Shown here in pieces: positions 1 to 4,899 of a stretch of DNA of 18,057 nucleotides. Location of the stretch: the NCBI GenBank assembly GCA_947070915.1, contig CAMTDY010000040.1, positions 1 to 18,057 on the forward strand, in the 5' to 3' direction. Below the pieces are notes generated by a model, which saw only the letters and a program-made list of their open reading frames with translations, had not been told where the DNA came from and did no database searches. The position numbers were made by a program, and so were the translations under genes. Every line of letters starts with the position of its first letter. Within the stretch, counting starts at the first letter, position 1. This DNA comes from an uncultured Roseburia sp. Lineage in GTDB: Bacteria; Bacillota; Clostridia; Lachnospirales; Lachnospiraceae.

Positions 1-391
1 GCATGTAAGCGTGCCTCCTGGAGTTTTCCTGGACACCTTCTTTGGCATCGATCATAAGCAATGCTGCCTGGGCGCGGGAAGCTCCTGTGATCATATTCTT
101 CAAAAACTCGATGTGGCCCGGCGCATCCAGTATGATGTAATCTCGTTTTTCTGTTTTAAAAAAACATCTCGCCGTGTCAATGGTGATTCCCTGGGACTGC
201 TCATCCTTCAGGGCATCCAGCAAAAATGCATACTCAAAGGGCTTTGAGTTTCTGCGGCAGGTTTCTTTTACCTGCTCTAACTTTCCTTCGGGAAGGGAAC
301 CGGTATCTGCCAGCAGGCGTCCCATAAGGGTGCTCTTACCGTGATCCACATGACCGACAATGACTATATTCATGTCTTCTTTTTTATTCAT
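1..391 (-). CDS. cysN: Sulfate adenylyltransferase subunit 1 (GTPase subunit), N-terminal part
   Basis: This is the GTP-binding subunit of ATP sulfurylase; with CysD it activates sulfate to adenosine 5'-phosphosulfate in the cytoplasm. Only the first 130 codons are in the window, and the frame is open at the left edge. The translation shows an EF-Tu-like GTPase: P-loop GHVDHGKS at residues 13-20, the switch I region around QSQGITID (65-72), and the G3 motif DAPGH (89-93). I chose the ATG at 391 because GGAG lies 9 nt upstream; the next ATG at 373 has only a weak purine stretch before it. The gene follows cysD on the same strand after a 282-nt gap filled with repeats. It could carry a C-terminal APS kinase domain (CysNC type), which cannot be judged from this part. 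Confidence 0.93.
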   Translation of the reverse strand, partial: MNKKEDMNIVIVGHVDHGKSTLMGRLLADTGSLPEGKLEQVKETCRRNSKPFEYAFLLDALKDEQSQGITIDTARCFFKTEKRDYIILDAPGHIEFLKNMITGASRAQAALLMIDAKEGVQENSRRHAYM

Positions 392-433
392 AATACATTG
401 CTCCAATCCTTCTCCTGACAATCTGCAACTATC

Positions 434-479
434 TGTCATATGTCCGGTCGCAAATAAATTTGTGTCCGGCCGCATGACA
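434..479. repeat. 46-nt imperfect palindrome, copy 1
   Basis: The sequence begins TGTCAT and ends ATGACA, with a centre of AAATAAATTT. Reading inward, most positions pair, giving an arm of about 22 nt with a near-zero loop. The same element, of identical length, recurs at 621-666. It lies in the cysD-cysN gap, so it would be transcribed as a hairpin in the cys mRNA. Confidence 0.85.
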
Positions 480-523
480 CTTTCAATCATACATGTGACC
501 CTGTGCTGGCGCACAGCACATTC
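468..523. repeat. Tandem intergenic repeat unit, copy 1 (56 bp)
   Basis: The unit runs from GGCCGCATGACAC to CAGCACATTC. It matches 529-585 apart from one extra T in the second copy and one substitution (G509 versus T571). It contains the hairpin TGTGCTG-GCGCA-CAGCACA at 502-520. Its left 12 nt are also the right end of the palindrome at 434-479. Confidence 0.85.
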
Positions 524-528
524 ACGTG

Positions 529-585
529 GGCCGCATGACACTTTTCAATCATACATGTGACCCTGTGCTGTCGCACAGCACATTC
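529..585. repeat. Tandem intergenic repeat unit, copy 2 (57 bp)
   Basis: This is the second copy of the unit at 468-523, separated from it by ACGTG. It contains the hairpin TGTGCTG-TCGCA-CAGCACA at 564-582; the substitution relative to copy 1 falls in the loop, so the stem is preserved. Confidence 0.85.
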
Positions 586-620
586 GCTCCGGGCTGCGCC
601 CTTCGCTCATGATGTGCGTC

Positions 621-666
621 TGTCATATGTCCGTACACAAATAAATTTGTGCACGGCCGCATGACA
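621..666. repeat. 46-nt imperfect palindrome, copy 2
   Basis: This copy has the same ends and centre as 434-479. Eighteen of the 22 outer pairs are Watson-Crick and one more is a G-T pair. The pair 634/653 is T-A where copy 1 has G-C (447/466), a compensatory double change. It ends 7 nt before the cysD stop codon. Confidence 0.85.
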
Positions 667-673
667 GACTTTG

Positions 674-1555
674 TCACATGTATCCTTCTTTGCGCAGTTC
701 TTCCAGACCGCCGCCTCCCTCTTTGTCCTGGGCGCGCCCGGATCTCTCAGCGATATTGGCAAATTTTCCGGTTTTTAATTCTTCTATGATCTCTCTTACA
801 TTTTTGGCTGTGGAATCTACCGTTCCGGTGCAGGGGGCGCACCCAAGAGAGCGGTAACGCTTTCCATTTCCCTGGTCAAAGTACAATGGAACGACAGGAA
901 TATTTTCTCTCTCGATGTATTCCCAGATATCCAGCTCCGTCCAGTCTAACAGTGGATGCACGCGTACGTGGGTGCCCGGTGCAAAATCGGTCTTGTACTG
1001 ATTCCAGAATTCCGGCGGCTGGTCTCCCACATCCCAGTCATTGTTTTTATCTCTCGGCGAGAAATATCTTTCTTTGGATCTGCTTCCTTCCTCGTCCGCC
1101 CGGACGCCGACGATCACACCGGTGTAGGGCTCGATGTTGACATCCTTTTCATAAACTCCCTTCCCGTGATTAAAGCGGTAACGGGGCCAGCTGGCGTTAA
1201 GGGTATTGGTCAGAGCTTCTGTTTTCAGTGATTTGCAGCACTCCAGATGGGTAGCATTTCCGTCCGGGAAGGTAGCCTTTTTCTCCAGCGCCTCGGCGTT
1301 TTCTCCGTAAATCATATCCAGATTCCACTCTGCCGCCAGACGGTCTCTGTATTCAATCATCTCTTTGATCTTAAAATGGGTGTCCACATGTACGAGAGGG
1401 ATCGGAACATGTCCAAAAAAAGCCTTTCTGGCAAGCCAGAGAAGAACTGTACTGTCCTTTCCAATCGACCAGAGCATACACAAATTTCCCAATTCACTGT
1501 ATGCCTCCCGCAAAATATGAACGCTCTTATACTCCAACATATCCAAATGGTCCAC
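674..1555 (-). CDS. cysD: Sulfate adenylyltransferase subunit 2 (ATP sulfurylase small subunit)
   Basis: CysD is the catalytic subunit of the heterodimeric ATP sulfurylase; it adenylates sulfate with ATP while CysN hydrolyses GTP. The 293-residue product is close to the 302 residues of E. coli CysD. It shows the PP-loop SIGKDST near residues 31-37, the family segments HVDTHFK, RADEEGSRSKER, WTELDIWEYI and RSLGCAPCTG, and the usual C-terminal end ELRKEGYM. The start is GTG at 1555, supported by GGAGG 7 nt upstream; an ATG five codons further in lacks such a site. A near-consensus promoter lies 40-70 nt upstream, so cysD is the first gene of a cysDN operon. No other sulfate-assimilation gene is in the window. 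Confidence 0.97.
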   Translation of the reverse strand: MDHLDMLEYKSVHILREAYSELGNLCMLWSIGKDSTVLLWLARKAFFGHVPIPLVHVDTHFKIKEMIEYRDRLAAEWNLDMIYGENAEALEKKATFPDGNATHLECCKSLKTEALTNTLNASWPRYRFNHGKGVYEKDVNIEPYTGVIVGVRADEEGSRSKERYFSPRDKNNDWDVGDQPPEFWNQYKTDFAPGTHVRVHPLLDWTELDIWEYIERENIPVVPLYFDQGNGKRYRSLGCAPCTGTVDSTAKNVREIIEELKTGKFANIAERSGRAQDKEGGGGLEELRKEGYM

Positions 1556-1597
1556 GGCACTTCCTCCAATTTTATTATTTTGTCATACTAATGTTAT

Positions 1598-1626
1598 ATT
1601 TTACAAAAATGTTACAATTATGTCAA
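1598..1626 (-). promoter_or_regulatory. Sigma-A-type promoter for cysDN
   Basis: On the minus strand the -35 box is TTGACA (1621-1626, perfect consensus), the spacer is 17 nt (1604-1620), and the -10 box is TAAAAT (1598-1603, five of six). Transcription would start near 1591, leaving a leader of about 35 nt before the cysD GTG. I did not recognise an operator or riboswitch in the leader. Confidence 0.8.
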
Positions 1627-1663
1627 TTTGCAACTATTTTCCTTTTTTTACAGTTTTTTATTG

Positions 1664-1692
1664 AAAAAAGTGGCGGCTTGGAGTCGCGCCGC
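1664..1692 (-). terminator. Possible intrinsic terminator after the 1712-2368 gene
   Basis: Read on the minus strand, a GCGGC/GCCGC stem (1688-1692 with 1673-1677) with a 10-nt loop is followed by CAC and six Ts (1669-1664). The stem is only 5 bp, though all G-C, and a competing TTGGAG/CTCCAA stem overlaps it. Its position between a gene end and a promoter supports the call. Confidence 0.45.
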
Positions 1693-1711
1693 TCCAAAAA
1701 ATTGCCTCTGG

Positions 1712-2368
1712 CTATTCTTTTGCTCCGTAAGTTAAACTCTCAGTCACCTCGCCAGTGGCACGGTCATGATATAAGGCATACACAACACCGTCACTCATCA
1801 CCACGCGTCCCTGATACTGCAGATCCTCTAAACTGTAGTATACAGAAACTTCACTGATCTTATAACTGGCACTTTCAAATTTTTTCGCATAATGATCGAC
1901 AGAGGCCTTTGCCATAAATGGGTACAGGGGATTTCCGAACATCACTACACTTCCCCCAAAAGTAATGAGCACTCCCAGCAGACAGCAAAAAATCCCCACA
2001 GCCAGCGGTCTCTTTCTCTGGATCAGCACCCGTACCAGCAAACCACCAGCAATGCCCAGAACCAAAAAAATCAGCACCACAGGCAAGATAGACAGAATGA
2101 CTTTTAGTTTGGATGTCTCCACGATCCCTACCGAACTGGATCTTTTCTCCACCAGCTGATAAACAATACAGATCAGCAGACTGGCGCCTGGCACCACCCA
2201 TCCCATTTTTTTCAGTAAAATTGCCGAAAGCGCTCCGGCTGCCGGCAGGACCACCACCGCCTGAGGAATATCGAAATACAGGTACAGCTGCATATATTCC
2301 CACAAACCCACCAAAGAGAGCAGGGTGATAAGCAGCCCTGCTGAAATCTTTTTAAACCGTTCTTTCAT
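1712..2368 (-). CDS. Membrane protein of unknown function with a C-terminal soluble domain
   Basis: I do not recognise a named family with confidence. Counting from the upstream ATG at 2383, hydrophobic stretches suitable as membrane helices lie at about residues 14-37, 41-57, 62-78, 95-120 and 128-149. A soluble tail of about 75 residues follows, with several tyrosines and the pattern YKISEVSVYYS. The layout (helices, then GNP and a small tail) vaguely recalls YfjL-like proteins of Firmicutes; this is weak. The start at 2368 is preferred because GGAGG stands 8 nt before that ATG. The upstream in-frame ATG at 2383 would add five residues (MEEKK) and has a poorer site. It follows another small membrane protein closely (25 nt), which suggests joint expression downstream of radA. 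Confidence 0.8.
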   Translation of the reverse strand: MKERFKKISAGLLITLLSLVGLWEYMQLYLYFDIPQAVVVLPAAGALSAILLKKMGWVVPGASLLICIVYQLVEKRSSSVGIVETSKLKVILSILPVVLIFLVLGIAGGLLVRVLIQRKRPLAVGIFCCLLGVLITFGGSVVMFGNPLYPFMAKASVDHYAKKFESASYKISEVSVYYSLEDLQYQGRVVMSDGVVYALYHDRATGEVTESLTYGAKE

Positions 2369-2376
2369 TTTCTTTT

Positions 2377-2381
2377 CCTCC
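2377..2381 (-). promoter_or_regulatory. Ribosome binding site that decides the start at 2368
   Basis: GGAGG on the minus strand lies 8 nt before the ATG at 2366-2368. It overlaps the upstream alternative ATG at 2381-2383, making that earlier start less likely. Confidence 0.65.
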
Positions 2382-2393
2382 ATCTCTATCCTT

Positions 2394-2846
2394 CTATGAC
2401 TTTGCCTGAAGTAAAACAGGTATCATAAAAACAGCGGCAACAAGAACGAAATTCACCACTGCCGCCACAAATCCCATAACCACCCGTTTCAGGATGTCCC
2501 CGCACTGCAGGAGTACAGCATTGACCACCCAATCCACGGCCACACAGATTCCCCAGATGCTGTAAAGCACTACCCCGGTAAATCTCCCTGAACCAGTCAA
2601 AGCGACAGCGGTGATCAGTACCAGAATGTTGAGAATAACATAAGGGATAAAATGAATGCCAGCGTGGGAAAGCTTTGACAGGATCACGCTGGCAAGGGAA
2701 AGCACTGCCGCCGACATCATGTAAAAAGCATACATGTCAAGAACCTTTCCAGAAACGCTCTGCCATATAAACCCTGCCACAAACAAAACAAGAGCAGTCA
2801 TAAGCCGGAATCCCGTTGTCATCATTTTTTCAATTTTCTCGTACAT
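2394..2846 (-). CDS. Small multi-pass membrane protein, function unknown
   Basis: This 150-residue protein is almost entirely hydrophobic. Likely membrane helices are at about residues 13-29, 39-58, 65-84, 90-112 and 121-145, with a short basic/acidic N-terminus (MYEKIEK) and almost no soluble domain. I see no catalytic motif and cannot name a family. The ATG at 2846 has GGGAG 7 nt upstream. It starts 31 nt after the radA stop and is followed after 25 nt by another membrane protein, so radA and these two genes are probably co-transcribed. Confidence 0.85.
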   Translation of the reverse strand: MYEKIEKMMTTGFRLMTALVLFVAGFIWQSVSGKVLDMYAFYMMSAAVLSLASVILSKLSHAGIHFIPYVILNILVLITAVALTGSGRFTGVVLYSIWGICVAVDWVVNAVLLQCGDILKRVVMGFVAAVVNFVLVAAVFMIPVLLQAKS

Positions 2847-2877
2847 CTTCTTTCTCCCTTCAATTCATTTTTTGTCC

Positions 2878-4272
2878 TCATGTTATATTCACGTGAATTT
2901 GATCTGCCAGTTCCCGGATATTGCGGATTCCCACCAGGCGGATGCCGGACAGATCCGGGGTCCCGTTCTTTTCGATCATTTTTTTATTTGCCTCTGGCAG
3001 AATGCAGGTCTGATAACCGGTTTTTAATGCCTCTGCCACCCTTTTTTCTGCCTGGGGAACCGCCCTTACCTCTCCTACCAGGCCTACCTCGCCAAAGATC
3101 ACGGTGCGGTCGTCCATGGCCCTCCCGCTGTGGCTGGACATAATAGCAGTAATAATGGCAAGATCCAGCGCCGGCTCCGTGATCCTCATGCCGCCTGCCA
3201 CATTGACGTAGGCATCGCTGTCTGAGAGACGGAGGCCGAGACGCTTCTCCAGCACTGCGATCAAAAGGTTGATGCGGTTGTAATCCGTCCCCGCCGCCGT
3301 TCTACGGGGCATATTAAAATAAGTATGGCATACCAGCGCCTGCACCTCGATCATAAATGATCTTGTTCCCTCCACCGCACATGCCACCACGGAGCCGGAC
3401 TCGCCCACCGGTTTTCCCTGCATCATATATTCGGATGGGTTGGGTACCTCCACCAGTCCCTTTCCCTTCATCTCAAATACGCCGATCTCATTGGTGGATC
3501 CAAAGCGGTTTTTTACCCCCCGCAGAATACGGTAGGCCGCCGCTGAATCCCCTTCAAAATAAAGCACTGTGTCCACCATATGCTCCAACATGCGGGGACC
3601 TGCCACATTTCCTTCCTTTGTCACATGACCCACGATAAATATGCTGATTCCCCTGCTCTTGGCGATGCGCAGAAGGATAGAAGTAATCTCCCGCACCTGG
3701 CTGATGCTACCCGGTGCCGCATCGATGCGTTCATCGTACATCGTCTGGATGGAATCCACAATGACCACCGCCGGCCGGAGTTTTTCGATGGCATGGTCAA
3801 TGGCAGAGATATTTGTCTCCGACAACAGATAGATGGAATCCGAGAACTCTCCGATCCGGTCTCCTCTCAGCTTGATCTGTTTGAGCGATTCCTCCCCCGA
3901 CACATAGAGGATCTTCTCGCCCTGGTCAGAGAGCATTTTACACATCTGCAGTAGAAGAGTCGATTTTCCAATGCCCGGATCTCCCCCCACCAGCACCAGG
4001 GAGCCCGCCACGATGCCGCCCCCCAGCACCCGGTCCAGTTCCCCGATACCGGTCATCATCCGGTGCTCATTTTCGATGGTGATATCCTTTAATCTCGCAG
4101 GCTCTGTCTGTCTTACCCTGGCAGGGCCCGACCCGGTCTTTCTCCCCGGAGCACCGGTATCCGGCGCCTCAACCAATGTGTTCCACTCTCCGCAGCCGGG
4201 GCACTGCCCCTGCCATTTTCCGGTCTCTGTACCGCATTCTTTGCAGTAAAATATGTTCTTTGCCTTTGCCAT
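2878..4272 (-). CDS. radA: DNA repair protein RadA (Sms), branch-migration ATPase
   Basis: RadA is a RecA-like, hexameric DnaB-type motor that processes branched recombination intermediates with RecA. The 464-residue product has the full family architecture: an N-terminal C4 zinc finger (C10, C13, C24, C27), a RecA-type ATPase with Walker A GGDPGIGKST (96-105) and Walker B VVIVDSIQ (169-176), the diagnostic KNRFG motif (254-258), and a C-terminal Lon-protease-like domain. The length is normal for the family. The start ATG has AAAGGAAA just upstream. No promoter was evident in the 102-nt gap before it; that gap holds a large hairpin (4290-4341), so expression may come by read-through from the promoter at 4861. 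It lies one gene away from clpC, as in the common clpC-radA order, but no disA follows. Confidence 0.97.
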   Translation of the reverse strand: MAKAKNIFYCKECGTETGKWQGQCPGCGEWNTLVEAPDTGAPGRKTGSGPARVRQTEPARLKDITIENEHRMMTGIGELDRVLGGGIVAGSLVLVGGDPGIGKSTLLLQMCKMLSDQGEKILYVSGEESLKQIKLRGDRIGEFSDSIYLLSETNISAIDHAIEKLRPAVVIVDSIQTMYDERIDAAPGSISQVREITSILLRIAKSRGISIFIVGHVTKEGNVAGPRMLEHMVDTVLYFEGDSAAAYRILRGVKNRFGSTNEIGVFEMKGKGLVEVPNPSEYMMQGKPVGESGSVVACAVEGTRSFMIEVQALVCHTYFNMPRRTAAGTDYNRINLLIAVLEKRLGLRLSDSDAYVNVAGGMRITEPALDLAIITAIMSSHSGRAMDDRTVIFGEVGLVGEVRAVPQAEKRVAEALKTGYQTCILPEANKKMIEKNGTPDLSGIRLVGIRNIRELADQIHVNIT

Positions 4273-4289
4273 AATTTCCTTTCAACATT

Positions 4290-4341
4290 GAACTAACAGT
4301 GGCGCCAATCTGAATCACCAGATTGGCGCCGTTCTCAGTTC
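4290..4341 (-). promoter_or_regulatory. Large hairpin in the radA leader
   Basis: A perfect 10-bp stem (GGCGCCAATC 4301-4310 with GATTGGCGCC 4321-4330, loop of 10) is extended after a 6-by-6 partly pairing internal loop by GAACT/AGTTC (4290-4294 with 4337-4341). No T-run follows on either strand, so it is not a standard terminator. It ends 17 nt before the radA start codon and could shield mRNA or separate radA expression from the upstream gene. Confidence 0.6.
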
Positions 4342-4374
4342 AGGTAACTGTCATCGTTTTTCCAGTACAAAATA

Positions 4375-4788
4375 CTAACATTTACTTACCTTGACATCTG
4401 CCTGTTTTCCTTCATCAAGTTCAATGCTTACATTGAGCTTTCCGCCTAGATTGGTCTTCATCGTTCCCAGCTCATTTCCGTCAAGCATTACTTTGTACTC
4501 CTGTGATGGCTCAAGCTCCAGGGTAAAACTAATGTCCTCCGCTGCTTCCACCACAAAAGATACATCGTTTCCATCATCCACATAATTTGTCACGGCGCTT
4601 CCAGGTACTGACTCATACACAAACAGACCATTTTTCTCCAGTTTTGTAATCTCCCGAAAGGTCTTTACCTTGTACATATCTCCCTGGTATTCAAAGTCTG
4701 ATTTCTTCGTCTTTGAATCCAGAAGATAGTTTCCAAAACTGAGAGAACCATCGTCTTCCTTGCGGATCATTTCCTCAACTACACCCAT
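4375..4788 (-). CDS. Conserved Lachnospiraceae-type small protein, function unknown
   Basis: The 137-residue protein has no signal peptide or membrane helix and is acidic, so it is probably cytoplasmic. Two halves are visible: an N-terminal part with IRKEDDGSLSFGNYLL and KVKTFREITKLEKNGLFVYE, and a C-terminal beta-rich part with YKVMLDGNELGTMKTNLGGK. I recall close relatives in Lachnospiraceae genomes carrying the label endosialidase; nothing here resembles a sialidase (no Asp-box, no signal peptide, far too short), so I would not use that name. The start ATG has GGAGG 8 nt upstream. It has its own promoter and sits between clpC and radA. Confidence 0.88.
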   Translation of the reverse strand: MGVVEEMIRKEDDGSLSFGNYLLDSKTKKSDFEYQGDMYKVKTFREITKLEKNGLFVYESVPGSAVTNYVDDGNDVSFVVEAAEDISFTLELEPSQEYKVMLDGNELGTMKTNLGGKLNVSIELDEGKQADVKVSKC

Positions 4789-4860
4789 ACCAGTATCCTC
4801 CTTAGTTTCTTGCTGATAATATCCTCCTGTCTCTCTTACAGGCAGTTGATCTCTACCTCA

Positions 4861-4869
4861 ATTATACCA
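4861..4869 (-). promoter_or_regulatory. Extended -10 promoter upstream of the 4375-4788 gene
   Basis: The minus strand reads TGGTATAAT, a perfect -10 box with the extended TGn element. No good -35 box lies at 16-18 nt upstream, where the clpC terminator stem sits. Predicted transcription start is near 4854, giving a leader of about 65 nt. Confidence 0.65.
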
Positions 4870-4899
4870 AAAAAAACATGGCAATGCCATCATTTTTTT
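4869..4899 (-). terminator. Intrinsic terminator of clpC
   Basis: On the minus strand an A-run (4899-4893) precedes ATGGC-ATT-GCCAT (4890-4878), followed by G and eight Ts (4876-4869). The A-run and T-run can extend the stem. The first base of the clpC stop codon TGA at its last position (4890-4892) overlaps the foot of the stem. Confidence 0.8.

Noticed and set aside
434..666. CRISPR-like array between cysD and cysN
   Set aside because: There are only two copies of each repeat, the spacers are themselves repetitive, and no cas gene is nearby.
673..683. Inverted match between the cysD end (GTCACATGTAT) and the intergenic repeats (ATACATGTGAC at 489-499 and 551-561)
   Set aside because: It is 11 bp with a palindromic ACATGT core and lies over normal CysD C-terminal codons (GYM-stop), so chance is likely.
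4301..4330. Intrinsic terminator in front of radA
   Set aside because: The stem is strong but no T-run follows on either strand, so it is listed as a regulatory hairpin instead.
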